A stretch of 64,000 nt of DNA from Euryhalocaulis sp050486445. Its GTDB lineage: Bacteria; Pseudomonadota; Alphaproteobacteria; Caulobacterales; Maricaulaceae. This document shows, piece after piece, positions 53,713-62,722 of the stretch. The notes beneath the pieces are model-generated. The model did no database searches and was not told the DNA's origin. It saw only the letters and a program-made list of their open reading frames with translations. Every line of letters starts with the position of its first letter. Positions within the stretch are counted from its first letter, which is position 1. The translations under genes were made by a program, and so were the position numbers. The DNA lies in NCBI GenBank assembly GCA_050486445.1, contig JBJHDH010000002.1, forward strand, positions 1-64,000, in the 5' to 3' direction.

Positions 53713-54921
53713 TTACCCGGCATATGCGCCGGGTCGCATCCAGAGCCCGGGATCGACCGGCGCGCCATTGCGCCGGATTTCGTAATACAATTCCGGCGCC
53801 GGAACCGCCCGATCAGCCATTTCTCCCACCGGCTCGCCTGCCAGGACGCTCTGTCCTTCGACCGCGTACAGGCGTTCGAGCCCCGTCAGGATGATATGGT
53901 ATCCGTCGCCGACCGAAAGAATCAACATCCGGCCGTAGTTCCCGAAGACATCGGCATATTCAACTGTTGCATCAAAAGGGGATACAACCTGCGCCCGGGA
54001 GCCCGTGGCGATCACGATTCCCTCATTTCCACGCCCCGCCCCGAACCGGACAGCGATCCGTCCTTCCGCCGGCGGGCGCAGCGCCCCGCGCGCCTCGGCG
54101 AACCGCATCGCCCCCGAAATGGGGGGCGGCTGCGCCCCCGGCAAGGGTCCGGCGGGCGGGGTTTCAGCGGCGCGGCGGCGGCGTTCCGCCTCTTCCGCCT
54201 CACGCCGGAGACGCGCCTCATTCTCCAGCCGGGCGATCAGATCGGCCAGGTCGCTGGCCTGATCGGCGATTCGGCGGGCGGTTTGGGCCGCCCCGGCGGC
54301 GTCGGCGCGCAATCGCCGTTCCAGCGCGGCGCGCTCGGCAAAGCGCCCGTCCAGCGCGGCGCGGCGCTCGCCCAGCGCCGCCTGCGCCGTCTCCAGCGCC
54401 GCCTGCTCCCGCGCCAGTTCCTCTCGCAGGGCCACAATCTCCGCGATCCGGGCCCGCGCCTCGCTGGCGCGCGCATCCAGGCCCGGCGTGACGGCGGCCA
54501 GCAGAATGGCGGCGCGGGCGGCCTCCACCGCGTCATCCGGGCTGACGGCCAGCGGCGGCGGGCGCTGCATCTCCGCCCGTTGCAGCGCCGCCAGAATGCG
54601 CAGCAGGGCGGCGCGGTCCGCAGCCAGCGCCCCGGCGGCCGCCTGTTCCTGCTCTGTCAGCTCCGCGAGCCGGGTCCGGGCGGCGGCGGCGTCCCGCTCC
54701 AGCCCGGCGATCTCGTCCCCCAGCGCCACCAGATCAGCCTGGAGCCGCGCCACCTCATCCCTGGCCGTATCGGCGGCGCTGGCCAGTTCCGCCTCGCGCG
54801 CCTCGGCCGCCGCCTGTTCGGCGCGCAGCGATTCCAGTTGCGCCCGCCCGGCCTCTGGCGTGGCAGGCGCGGCGGCGGCCCCGAACAACAGGACCAGAGC
54901 GGCGGCGAGCGTCATCATCAT
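53713..54921 (-). CDS. envC: Murein hydrolase activator EnvC-like (coiled coil plus degenerate LytM)
   Basis: 402 residues. A short signal sequence precedes a 220-residue coiled coil of Ala, Glu, Arg and Leu (about 25-245). A Pro/Arg linker leads to a LytM/M23 domain (about 290-395). The Zn-binding His and Asp of active M23 enzymes are missing: the first site reads GNEGIVIATG and the second GYHIILTG, as in EnvC. It should therefore activate amidases at the septum rather than cut peptidoglycan itself. Operon with rlmH (11 bases) and ctpA. Confidence 0.88.
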   Translation of the reverse strand: MMMTLAAALVLLFGAAAAPATPEAGRAQLESLRAEQAAAEAREAELASAADTARDEVARLQADLVALGDEIAGLERDAAAARTRLAELTEQEQAAAGALAADRAALLRILAALQRAEMQRPPPLAVSPDDAVEAARAAILLAAVTPGLDARASEARARIAEIVALREELAREQAALETAQAALGERRAALDGRFAERAALERRLRADAAGAAQTARRIADQASDLADLIARLENEARLRREAEEAERRRRAAETPPAGPLPGAQPPPISGAMRFAEARGALRPPAEGRIAVRFGAGRGNEGIVIATGSRAQVVSPFDATVEYADVFGNYGRMLILSVGDGYHIILTGLERLYAVEGQSVLAGEPVGEMADRAVPAPELYYEIRRNGAPVDPGLWMRPGAYAG

Positions 54922-54932
54922 GGCTTATGGCG

Positions 54933-55403
54933 TCATGCTTTGTGGTAGGACGATCCGCCCAGAATGGTGAGTGCCCGGTAAATCTGCTCCCACAGCATGA
55001 CCCGGACCAGGCGGTGCGGCCATGTGGCCGGGCCGAACGCCAGCACCAGATCGGCGCGGTCGCGGGCCGCCCCGGTCATGCCTTCCGCGCCACCGATCAG
55101 GAACACCGCCTCGCGCACGCCGGAATCGCGCCAGGCGGCCAGCAGCGACGCAAACTCTTCGGAAGGAATCGCCCGGCCGCGTTCGTCCAGCACCACAAGG
55201 CGTGCGCCGGCGGGAACGGAATCCAGCAGCGCCTCTGTCTCAGCCTGAGGGCTGGAAAGGCGGCGCGGGTCGATTTCCCGCTCCATCGCTGGCCCCAGAC
55301 CGATACCGCGCCCGGCGCCCTCGGCGCGGGCGCGATAATCGTCGGCGAGCATCCGCTCGGGCCCCTGTTTCAGACGCCCCACGGCATGAACGCCAATCCG
55401 CAT
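54933..55403 (-). CDS. rlmH: 23S rRNA pseudouridine1915 N3-methyltransferase RlmH
   Basis: 156 residues, close to the 155 of E. coli. The start is MRIGVHAVGRLKQGP at the ATG at 55403; longer readings are not family-like. SPOUT-fold blocks: LVVLDERGRAIPSEEFA, VFLIGGAEGMTGAARDRADLVLAFG and the C-terminal knot RLVRVMLWEQIYRALTI. It methylates pseudouridine 1915 in helix 69 of 23S rRNA. Between rsfS (13 bases) and envC. Confidence 0.95.
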   Translation of the reverse strand: MRIGVHAVGRLKQGPERMLADDYRARAEGAGRGIGLGPAMEREIDPRRLSSPQAETEALLDSVPAGARLVVLDERGRAIPSEEFASLLAAWRDSGVREAVFLIGGAEGMTGAARDRADLVLAFGPATWPHRLVRVMLWEQIYRALTILGGSSYHKA

Positions 55404-55416
55404 CGGCGCGCCCGTC

Positions 55417-55872
55417 CTATTTGGCAGGAGAGGCGGGCTGCGCCAGCCAGAGTTTTTCCAGATTGTAGAATTCGCGCACTTCCGGGCGGAACAGATGCAC
55501 CACCACATCCCCGGCGTCGATCAGCACCCAGTCAGCGGTCTGGAGCCCCTCGACCTTGGCGCGCCCGGCCCCCGCGTCCTTCAGCGCGCGCAGCACATGG
55601 TCGGCCAGCGCCCCCACATGGCGCTGGGAACGGCCGCTGGCGATAATCATCGTATCGGTGACGGGAGATTTGCCTTCGACGTCGATGACGACAATGTCCT
55701 GCGCCTTGTCGTCTTCAAGCCGGGTCAGGATGAGGTCTTCCAGACCCTCGCCCCGTCCTTCACCCTGCGGCGGCGCGCCGCCCGTGGCGGCTTCGTCCGA
55801 TGGAGACGTGCTCCGAATGCTCGTTGGGGTCAGCGCCCTGCTCCCTGTTTCTCTACAGATTCCATATAGCAT
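55417..55872 (-). CDS. rsfS: Ribosome silencing factor RsfS
   Basis: 151 residues from the ATG at 55872. The conserved domain starts near residue 45: LEDLILTRLEDDKAQDIVVIDVEG, MIIASGRSQRHVGALADHVL, VEGLQTADWVLIDAGDVVVHLF and FYNLEKLW. RsfS binds L14 and blocks subunit joining in poor nutrition. The N-terminal 45 residues are low-complexity and unconserved, so the real start may lie closer to the domain; the ATG used gives the longest sensible product. Follows nadD in the usual order. Confidence 0.85.
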   Translation of the reverse strand: MLYGICRETGSRALTPTSIRSTSPSDEAATGGAPPQGEGRGEGLEDLILTRLEDDKAQDIVVIDVEGKSPVTDTMIIASGRSQRHVGALADHVLRALKDAGAGRAKVEGLQTADWVLIDAGDVVVHLFRPEVREFYNLEKLWLAQPASPAK

Positions 55873-55924
55873 CGGCGGGAGCGCTTCGCCATCGGGCGCG
55901 CTGCGCGGCGTCTCATTCGGAGGG

Positions 55925-56527
55925 TCAGCCGCGCGCGCGGATGGCGCTGGAGGATTCGGCGTTGAACGGCGCCCCGGCGAAGGCCCAGCCAGGCGCACCG
56001 CGCACGGCCAAAGCGCGGGGATCGCGCCGCGGAATGGCGCGCGCGGCGGGGCAGGTCATGGCGCGCAGCGTCCAGCCCGGCCGCGCCACCACGGCGATGG
56101 GCGCGAGCGCGGCGAGCCGGCGCCAGTCACGCCACTGATGCAGGCCAGCGAAACTGTCGGCCCCCATCGTCAGCACGAAGCGCACATCCGGAAAGCGCGC
56201 GCGCAGGATTGAGAGCGTCTCCACCGTAAAGCGCGCGCCAATGTCCGCCTCCAGCCCGCTGACATGGATGCGCGGACCGGAAAGCAGCGCCCGCGTCCGG
56301 GCCAAACGCTCGGCGTAGGGCGCGAGACCCGTGGCGGATTTCAGCGGATTTTGCGGGCTGACCAGAACCCAGACGGCGTCCAGCCCGAACCGGACCAGCG
56401 CGGTGTGCGCCACATGCGCGTGGCCCGAATGCGGCGGATTGAACGACCCGCCATAGAGGCCGATCCACATGCCCGGGGCGACGGGGCCAGCCGCGCGCAG
56501 CGCACAAAGTGGCGCGCGCCCGCTCAT
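55925..56527 (-). CDS. nadD: Nicotinate-mononucleotide adenylyltransferase NadD
   Basis: 200 residues. Nucleotidyltransferase motif GLYGGSFNPPHSGHAHVAH with the His-x-Gly-His pair, then VLVSPQNPLKS, TMGADSFAGLHQW and SSSAIRARG (the ISSTxIR-type end, here shortened). It makes deamido-NAD from nicotinate mononucleotide. The ATG at 56527 overlaps the obgE TGA by 4 bases; an internal ATG at 56470 is closer to the family start. Followed by rsfS. Confidence 0.92.
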   Translation of the reverse strand: MSGRAPLCALRAAGPVAPGMWIGLYGGSFNPPHSGHAHVAHTALVRFGLDAVWVLVSPQNPLKSATGLAPYAERLARTRALLSGPRIHVSGLEADIGARFTVETLSILRARFPDVRFVLTMGADSFAGLHQWRDWRRLAALAPIAVVARPGWTLRAMTCPAARAIPRRDPRALAVRGAPGWAFAGAPFNAESSSAIRARG

Positions 56528-57588
56528 GGCGTCCAGGATCCGGCGCCGGCGGTTTCGTCTTCCGGCGTTTCCGGCGCGGCGGAACCGGCCTCCGCGCGCG
56601 CCTCTGCGATCACAGTCGCCAGCGCGGAGAGCGCCTCGCGCACGCCTTCGCCCGAGGCGGCGGAGAGCAGCAGCACATCACGCCCGGCGGCCTTTGCCAG
56701 ATTGGCGGCGCGGGCCGTGCGCAATTCGTCTGTCAGCGCGTCGATCTTGCTGAGCGCGACTAGTTCCAGCTTCTCCGCCAGTCCTCCGCCATAGGCTTCC
56801 ATCTCTGTCCGCACCTGACGCCAGGCTGCGCCGGGATCGTCCTGCGTGCCGTCCACCAGATGCAGCAGCACGGCGCAGCGTTCGACATGGCCGAGAAACC
56901 GGTCGCCGATGCCCGCGCCTTCGTGCGCGCCTTCGATCAGGCCGGGAATGTCGGCCAGCACGAAGCGCGTGTCGGCGCCCAACTCGACGACGCCCAGATT
57001 GGGATGCAGCGTGGTGAAGGGATAGTCGGCGATTTTCGGCTTCGCCGCGCTGACAGCGGCCAGAAACGTGGACTTGCCGGCGTTTGGCAGGCCGACAAGG
57101 CCCGCATCGGCGATCAGTTTCAGGCGCAGCCAGATCCAGCGCTCCTCCCCCTTTTCGCCGGGATTGGCGTGGCGCGGCGCACGGTTGGTGCTGGACTTGA
57201 AGCGCGCATTGCCCCAGCCGCCATTGCCGCCGCGCGCCAGCAGCACGCGCTGACCGATCTCTGTCAGATCGGCCAGCACGGTTTCCCGGTCCTCGTCCAG
57301 AATCTGGGTGCCGACCGGGACTTTCAGCACCATTTCCGGCGCGCCCTTGCCGTGGCGGTCCTTGCCCATACCGTGGCCGCCGGTCTTCGCCTTGAAATGC
57401 TGCTGGTAGCGATAGTCGATCAGCGTATTCAGCCCGTCGGCCGCCTCGGCCCAGACATCGCCGCCGCGCCCGCCATCGCCGCCGTCCGGCCCGCCAAATT
57501 CAATGAATTTTTCGCGCCGGAACGAGACGCAGCCCGCCCCGCCATCGCCGGAGCGGATATAGACTTTCGCCTGGTCGAGGAATTTCAT
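56524..57588 (-). CDS. obgE: GTPase Obg (CgtA), ribosome assembly
   Basis: 354 residues. The Gly-rich Obg fold is KFLDQAKVYIRSGDGGAGCVSFRREKF. The GTPase has Walker A GLPNAGKST, LADIPGLIEGAHEGAGIGD, and the SKIDAL recognition motif. The C-terminal tail is short and acidic. Binds 50S and ppGpp; essential for growth control. The ATG overlaps the preceding acetyltransferase stop and the stop overlaps nadD. Confidence 0.96.
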   Translation of the reverse strand: MKFLDQAKVYIRSGDGGAGCVSFRREKFIEFGGPDGGDGGRGGDVWAEAADGLNTLIDYRYQQHFKAKTGGHGMGKDRHGKGAPEMVLKVPVGTQILDEDRETVLADLTEIGQRVLLARGGNGGWGNARFKSSTNRAPRHANPGEKGEERWIWLRLKLIADAGLVGLPNAGKSTFLAAVSAAKPKIADYPFTTLHPNLGVVELGADTRFVLADIPGLIEGAHEGAGIGDRFLGHVERCAVLLHLVDGTQDDPGAAWRQVRTEMEAYGGGLAEKLELVALSKIDALTDELRTARAANLAKAAGRDVLLLSAASGEGVREALSALATVIAEARAEAGSAAPETPEDETAGAGSWTP

Positions 57589-58145
57589 GGCGACGATTCA
57601 ACAGGTTTCGTCATCCGGCGCCAGTCCGCGCGGGTGAGCGCGAGACAGGTATGGGGAAGCTCCGCGTTGCGCGCGCAGCAATGCAGGACATTCCCGCCGG
57701 TCACGGCGAAGCCGAGCTTCAGATGCACGCGCAGGGACGCGGGATTGTCCGCGAGGCAGCCCGAATGGATGCGTGGGACGTCCAGGGTCTCGAAGCCGAA
57801 ACCGAGCACGGCGGAGACGGCCTCGGTCATCAGGCCCCGGCCCCAATGGGGGCGGGCCAGCCAGAAGCCGAGATGGATGTCGCCATGATCGCGCAGCGCC
57901 AGGCTTGTTACACCGATACAGGCGCCGGCGCCCGGCCGGGGCGCCAGGACAAACGCATGGACCTGGCCAGAGGCGCGCTTTACCGGCGCGGCCGCCAGCC
58001 ATTCCTGCGCATCGGCGAGCCTGTAGGGAAAGGGAACAGCGCCCAGCATCCGCGCCACGTCCCAGTCGTTCAGGCCCTCTGTAATAGAATCCGCGTCCGC
58101 CATTTCGGGCGGGCGCAGGATCAGGCGGTCTGTCTCCAGCCGCAT
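57585..58145 (-). CDS. GNAT acetyltransferase, RimJ/RimL-like
   Basis: 186 residues. Opens with RLETDRLILRPPEMADADSI, the N-terminal wording of RimJ/RimL-type N-acetyltransferases. Acetyl-CoA loop IHLGFWLARPHWGRGLMTEA, and closing SLRVHLKLGFAVTGGN. Target unknown: ribosomal protein N-terminus or a small molecule. It sits between rpmA and obgE, a place where many alphaproteobacteria carry such a gene. A terminator separates it from rpmA, so it may have its own promoter. A GTG one codon upstream is possible. Confidence 0.85.
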   Translation of the reverse strand: MRLETDRLILRPPEMADADSITEGLNDWDVARMLGAVPFPYRLADAQEWLAAAPVKRASGQVHAFVLAPRPGAGACIGVTSLALRDHGDIHLGFWLARPHWGRGLMTEAVSAVLGFGFETLDVPRIHSGCLADNPASLRVHLKLGFAVTGGNVLHCCARNAELPHTCLALTRADWRRMTKPVESSP

Positions 58146-58164
58146 CACCGTTTCTCCGGGGGAG

Positions 58165-58197
58165 AATAAAAAAGGGGAGACGGCGATCCGTCTCCCC
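58165..58197 (-). terminator. Intrinsic terminator of rplU-rpmA
   Basis: Perfect 10-bp stem GGGGAGACGG (58174-58183) with CCGTCTCCCC (58188-58197), CGAT loop. Read on the minus strand it is followed by TTTTTTATT. It lies 58 bases after the rpmA stop. Confidence 0.88.
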
Positions 58198-58254
58198 TTC
58201 GCTGTTCGCTTGTGCGGATCGCCTCCCTGGCGGGGCGATCCAGCTCTGGATCGC

Positions 58255-58521
58255 CTATTTCGCGGCGTCCTCTGTCTGCACCGACACCACGGAGCGGTCG
58301 CCCCGCGTGCGCGAAAACACGACGCGGCCGGTCTCTAGCGCATAGATCGTGTGATCCTTGCCCAGACCGACATTGCGCCCGGGGTGATATTTCGTGCCAC
58401 GCTGGCGCACGATGATGTTGCCCGGAATGACGGCTTCGCCGCCGAATTTCTTTACGCCGAGGCGGCGGCCTTCGGAATCGCGGCCGTTGCGCGAGGAACC
58501 GCCGGCTTTTTTGTGCGCCAT
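58255..58521 (-). CDS. rpmA: 50S ribosomal protein L27
   Basis: 88 residues, full length. MAHKKAGGSSRNGRDSEGRR is the typical start and VKKFGGEAVIPGNIIVRQRG the core. The N-terminal tail reaches the peptidyl-transferase centre. Follows rplU by 12 bases and precedes an intrinsic terminator. Confidence 0.98.
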   Translation of the reverse strand: MAHKKAGGSSRNGRDSEGRRLGVKKFGGEAVIPGNIIVRQRGTKYHPGRNVGLGKDHTIYALETGRVVFSRTRGDRSVVSVQTEDAAK

Positions 58522-58533
58522 ATCCCTTGGTCC

Positions 58534-59025
58534 TTATTTCTTCGCCGGGGCTTTTTTGGCCGCCGGTTTCTTCGCCGCAGGCTTCTTGGCTGCGGGTTTT
58601 TTCGCCGCCGGCTTCTTGGCCGCGGCTTTCTTCGCCGGAGCCTTTTTGGCCGCCGCTTTCGGGGTGTCCTCGCCCGCCGGCTTTGGCTCGGCCTTTTTCG
58701 GCGCGCCAGCCTTGGCGGCGTCGGCATGGATGCCGGTCACGCGCACCACGGTCTCGTGCTGGCGGTGGCCCTTGGTGCGGCGATAGGTATTGCGGCGCTT
58801 GTTCTTGATGATGCGGATCTTGGGTCCGCGGCGCTGCTCCACAATCTCGGCGCGCACGGCGGCGCCATCGACCACCGGAGCGCCGATTTGGGGCGTGTCG
58901 CCGCCCAGCATCAGCACCTCGAAATCAACCTCGTCGCCCGGCTCGCCGGTCAGTTTTTCCACCGTCAGCAGGCCGCCTTCGGCGACGCGGCGCTGTTTTC
59001 CGCCGGCTTTAATGATCGCGTACAT
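58534..59025 (-). CDS. rplU: 50S ribosomal protein L21 with lysine-rich C-terminal tail
   Basis: 163 residues. The first 103 are an ordinary L21 (MYAIIKAGGKQRRVAEGG ... KGHRQHETVVRVTGI). The remaining 60 are an Ala/Lys/Pro tail with repeats of AAKKP, resembling histone H1-like tails. The start at 59025 matches L21; longer in-frame readings run into a leader of no coding character. Promoter-like elements lie 95 bases upstream. Confidence 0.96.
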   Translation of the reverse strand: MYAIIKAGGKQRRVAEGGLLTVEKLTGEPGDEVDFEVLMLGGDTPQIGAPVVDGAAVRAEIVEQRRGPKIRIIKNKRRNTYRRTKGHRQHETVVRVTGIHADAAKAGAPKKAEPKPAGEDTPKAAAKKAPAKKAAAKKPAAKKPAAKKPAAKKPAAKKAPAKK

Positions 59026-59119
59026 GGTTCTATCGCTTTGGGCGCCTGAGGCTTTTCCAGCCACGCGCGGATGAAACGGAACCGCCGGCGCGGACGGGCC
59101 GGCCAGCGGAAGGCGCGCA

Positions 59120-59147
59120 TTTACAGGGAGGCGGGGGTCCAAGTCAA
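59120..59147 (-). promoter_or_regulatory. Probable promoter of rplU-rpmA
   Basis: On the minus strand TTGACT (59147-59142), a 16-base spacer and TGTAAA (59125-59120). It would give a leader of about 85 bases before the rplU ATG. Confidence 0.5.
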
Positions 59148-59196
59148 TTGACGCGGGGCCCCGGATGTCAGGCGAGGACGGCGGAATCGGGAAACG

Positions 59197-59225
59197 CCGA
59201 AGCTGAACGCCGCAAAAGGCTTCGG
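59197..59225 (-). terminator. Weak stem after the TonB receptor gene
   Basis: CCGAAGC (59197-59203) pairs with GCTTCGG (59219-59225), 15-base loop, downstream of the receptor stop on the minus strand. No clear U-run. Confidence 0.3.
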
Positions 59226-59314
59226 CCGGAGGGCGCATCGCACACCCCCCGGCCGAACCCGGACCTATGCCGCCACGGCGGCCCCGGACGGCCTTGCAGA
59301 ACCCGGCCGGCCGG

Positions 59315-62300
59315 TCAGCGCCAGAAACCGGCGCTGGTGAAATTCGCGCCAATGAAAAATTCGCGGCCATAACCGCCGAACGGATAATGGACGCTGCTCA
59401 GGATCGGCTGGACATTGAACAGATTCTTGATCCCGCCATAAATCTCCACCGTATCGGTCAGCCGGTATGAGGCGGACACGTCGTGCCGCCACATATTGCC
59501 GGTCCAGGCGTTCAGCACGCTGTCGGCGTTCTCGATCTGGATGCGGCTCGAACGCTCCAGGAATTTGCCGTAATAGCGCGCGTTCCAGTTCACGGTCAGG
59601 TCGTCCAGCCGCCAGCGGGCGCCAAAATTGATGACGTGCCGGGGCTGGCCCTCTTCATAGAGCCGGAAATTGACCGCATCGGGATCGGAGGGATCCTCGC
59701 GTCGCTCCATCCGGTCGACGAGATTGCCGACAATGCGCAGGGTCAGATCGCCATAGGGCTCCAGCGGACTATACACCCCGCCCAGCGGGAACGTGTACAT
59801 CAACTGGTAGTCGATGCCTGTGGTCAGGATGTTTTCGAAATTCAGGTTGCTGGAGACGAAACTTTCCAGCCCCAGATAGGTCGGGGAGGCCGGATTGCGG
59901 TCGCGCGTGAACTGATCGCAGAACGTATTGGGGAAACTGGAGCCGTCATAACAGGCGTTCAGAATCTCCTGCAGATTAACCGAATCAATCGCGTCGGCGA
60001 TCGAGATTCGATAATAGTCGATGGACAGCGACAGACCCGGAATGTCGCGCGGCTGCAGCACGAAACCAACCGTGAAGGTCTTGGCGGTTTCGGCCTCCAG
60101 ATCCGGATTGCCGCCGCTGAAGCCGCTGATCCGCGCGGTCAGTGGATCGGTGAAGCTGGCCGGGATGCCGTCCGCGGCGCAGTTGGCGGCGCGGTGCTCT
60201 GACCCGGCGCCGATCTGGCCCACATCGCAGGGGTCGAGCGGACGGGCCGTGAGCGGTTGCAGCGGTGAGAACAGCTCGTTGATGTTCGGAGCCCGGACCG
60301 CCTGGGAATAGGTGGTGCGGAAGCGGATATCACTGGCTGGCGACCAGATGCCCCGCAGATTATAGCTGTGGGTGCTGCCCAGAGTGTTGTAGTGCGAATA
60401 GCGGTAGGCGCCTTCGGCCGTCAGTTCCCGCGCGAAGGGAAGATCGCGCAGTAGCGGAATGGATAGCTCGCCAAACACCTCTGTCACGTTAAACGAGCCG
60501 GTTGTGACATCGGTCGGCGCGGTGACGTCGAAGACCGGGGTGAAGGCGTCCAGAATTCCGGCCGGGTCGGGGCGCGGCAGCTCCAGCGGGTCGGGATAGA
60601 ACTTGCTTTTCTCCTTGCGGTATTCGCCGCCGAACACCACCCCGATGGGGCCGGCCGGCAAGGAGAAGAAGTCGGAACTGTCCCCGGCCACCACGGCGGT
60701 CAGCACGCTTTGTTCGATCGTGCGCTCGCGGAACAGCGGCTGCATAACGAAATTGGCCGCATCGGGGCTGGGCGCGCCCACGCCGAACAGGTTGAGCGGG
60801 TGGCACATGCCCGTGCCCGGCTCGAAAGTCAGGAAGCCACGGAACGGGCCGGCGCTGCGCAGGAAGGAGTCTGGCGGCGACGCCGTCGGGTCCAGTTCCG
60901 AACGGCATACGACGCGGTCGCTGACCGGATCATAGACCGCATCGGCGGCCGCATAATAGCGGTCAACCAGCATGCCCCAAGCCCGGGTGTCGGCCGTCGT
61001 CTTGCCGTAGACGCCGGAGACTTCGAAGTTGAAGGCGCTGTCCGCAATGACGCCTTCGAAGCCGGTGACAAACCGCATCGTGTCACGCTTGGAGGTTATG
61101 CGCTGGACGCCAAAATCGGTCATGTCCCGGCCGATCAGGATATTGACGTCCTCCAGCACGAACTCGCCGGGATTGGCGGCCACAAAGTCGATGATCGGAT
61201 CGCGCAGGTTTTGCGGAATCCAGGGGTTGTCCCAATTGATGATGTGGGAATCGACATAGCCATTCACCCCGCCGGTATTGTCATGGACCGTTTTGGCGTG
61301 GACATATTTGGCCTCGCCGAACCAGCGCACACTCGGCGTCAGGTCGTAACGCGCCGAGAAATTGAGGCTGTAGCGCTCATCTTCCGGAATGATCGTGCGC
61401 CGGTCCCGGCCGGCATGTGTGCCGTCGCCGCCAAAATAGGCGTTCTCGGCATCGGCCAGCAGACCGTCCTGGAACACATCGGCGGCGCCGCCCGGCGTGC
61501 GTGTGACGTGACAGCCCCCGAACCCGCCAAAGCGCTGCAGGACCGTGCCGTTTACGGTCTCCAGACAGTCTTCGATTCCGTTATTGTTGAGATCGAAAAT
61601 CAGACCGTTCGGATAATTCAGCGACGGATCCATATCTCCTGGATAGAAGGACAGCCAGCCATCACCGTAGAAATCGACGCCAATGAGCGAACCGTAGGAG
61701 GTGAGGTTGAAGCGCGGATAGGGATAGATGGCCATGGGCGGCGCGCCGTCGATCCGGTCGCAGAGCGCGCCCTGCCCCCCGCCCAGCGTCATATCGCCCG
61801 GAGCGCAGAACCCGCCGATATTTCTGCCAAGCAGCAATGGATCGAGACCGTAATCGGCGACGTCCGATGACTGGATGACAAGCGCCGGGTTGCCATAGAC
61901 CTGACCCACGCGGTCACCGCGCGTATGTCGGCGCTCGGCCGCCGTCACCCCTTCCCGGTGTTCATAGGTGAAATTGCCGGTGATGTTGCCGCGGCCGGAC
62001 GCAAAATTGGTTCCCGCTGTGCCGGAGAACATGAAGGACGGCGAGCCGATGCTGTTGTCAACGCCAACCTGGCTGCGGACATCCAAGCCTTCGAAATCAT
62101 CCTTCATGATGAAATTGACCACGCCGGTCACCGCGTCGGCGCCGTAAACGGCGGAGGCGCCGCCGCTCATCACTTCGACCCGCTCGACCAGCGCGGCGGG
62201 GATGGTGTTCACATCGACCGCGGCCGTGCCCGCAAGACCGCCCACATGGCGCCGGCCGTCAATCAGGACCAGCGTACGCTCCTCACCCAGATTGCGCAGA

Positions 62301-62722
62301 TTAAGCGTGGACGCGCCGAGCGAGCCCTGGGCGGCGCGGTTCATCTCGGTATTTTCCGAGCCAATCAACGCCGGCAGGGTCGACACCACATTCACTACAT
62401 TGATATCGCCCGACAGCGTGATGTCGGTCGCGTCCACCGACTGGACCGGCGACGGGCCGACGAGATTGGGATCGCGGAACAGACGCGAGCCGGTGACCAC
62501 CACGACATCCCCGCGGGGCTCAGCCTGGGCAAGCTGAATCTCGTCCGTTTCGGCTTGGACGAGCTGGATCGTTTCGGTTTCAACCTCTTCGACCGCCTCT
62601 TCGGGCGCTTGCGCCAGTGCGCCGCCAGCGGACAGCAGGCCGGCGGACAGCATCGTGGCGCCAAGAAGACGCGCTCTGGCGCCTTGTCGAGTGGCGAGTT
62701 GGGTAAATTGGATTGTCGTCAT
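59315..62722 (-). CDS. TonB-dependent outer-membrane receptor
   Basis: 1135 residues from the ATG at 62722; an in-frame ATG lies 27 bases upstream. A signal peptide (ATMLSAGLLSAGGALAQ, cut near 38) is followed by an acidic linker with a near-repeat IQLVQAE/IQLAQAE, then the plug (about 70-215): VVVTGSRLFRDPNLVG, LPALIGSENTEMNRAAQG, ERTLVLIDGRRHVGGLAG, VERVEVMSGGASAVYGADAVTGVVNFI. The barrel ends GREFFIGANFTSAGFWR; Arg rather than Phe is terminal. Its divergent Lrp/AsnC neighbour suggests an amino-acid or peptide ligand, by inference only. Confidence 0.92.
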   Translation of the reverse strand: MTTIQFTQLATRQGARARLLGATMLSAGLLSAGGALAQAPEEAVEEVETETIQLVQAETDEIQLAQAEPRGDVVVVTGSRLFRDPNLVGPSPVQSVDATDITLSGDINVVNVVSTLPALIGSENTEMNRAAQGSLGASTLNLRNLGEERTLVLIDGRRHVGGLAGTAAVDVNTIPAALVERVEVMSGGASAVYGADAVTGVVNFIMKDDFEGLDVRSQVGVDNSIGSPSFMFSGTAGTNFASGRGNITGNFTYEHREGVTAAERRHTRGDRVGQVYGNPALVIQSSDVADYGLDPLLLGRNIGGFCAPGDMTLGGGQGALCDRIDGAPPMAIYPYPRFNLTSYGSLIGVDFYGDGWLSFYPGDMDPSLNYPNGLIFDLNNNGIEDCLETVNGTVLQRFGGFGGCHVTRTPGGAADVFQDGLLADAENAYFGGDGTHAGRDRRTIIPEDERYSLNFSARYDLTPSVRWFGEAKYVHAKTVHDNTGGVNGYVDSHIINWDNPWIPQNLRDPIIDFVAANPGEFVLEDVNILIGRDMTDFGVQRITSKRDTMRFVTGFEGVIADSAFNFEVSGVYGKTTADTRAWGMLVDRYYAAADAVYDPVSDRVVCRSELDPTASPPDSFLRSAGPFRGFLTFEPGTGMCHPLNLFGVGAPSPDAANFVMQPLFRERTIEQSVLTAVVAGDSSDFFSLPAGPIGVVFGGEYRKEKSKFYPDPLELPRPDPAGILDAFTPVFDVTAPTDVTTGSFNVTEVFGELSIPLLRDLPFARELTAEGAYRYSHYNTLGSTHSYNLRGIWSPASDIRFRTTYSQAVRAPNINELFSPLQPLTARPLDPCDVGQIGAGSEHRAANCAADGIPASFTDPLTARISGFSGGNPDLEAETAKTFTVGFVLQPRDIPGLSLSIDYYRISIADAIDSVNLQEILNACYDGSSFPNTFCDQFTRDRNPASPTYLGLESFVSSNLNFENILTTGIDYQLMYTFPLGGVYSPLEPYGDLTLRIVGNLVDRMERREDPSDPDAVNFRLYEEGQPRHVINFGARWRLDDLTVNWNARYYGKFLERSSRIQIENADSVLNAWTGNMWRHDVSASYRLTDTVEIYGGIKNLFNVQPILSSVHYPFGGYGREFFIGANFTSAGFWR

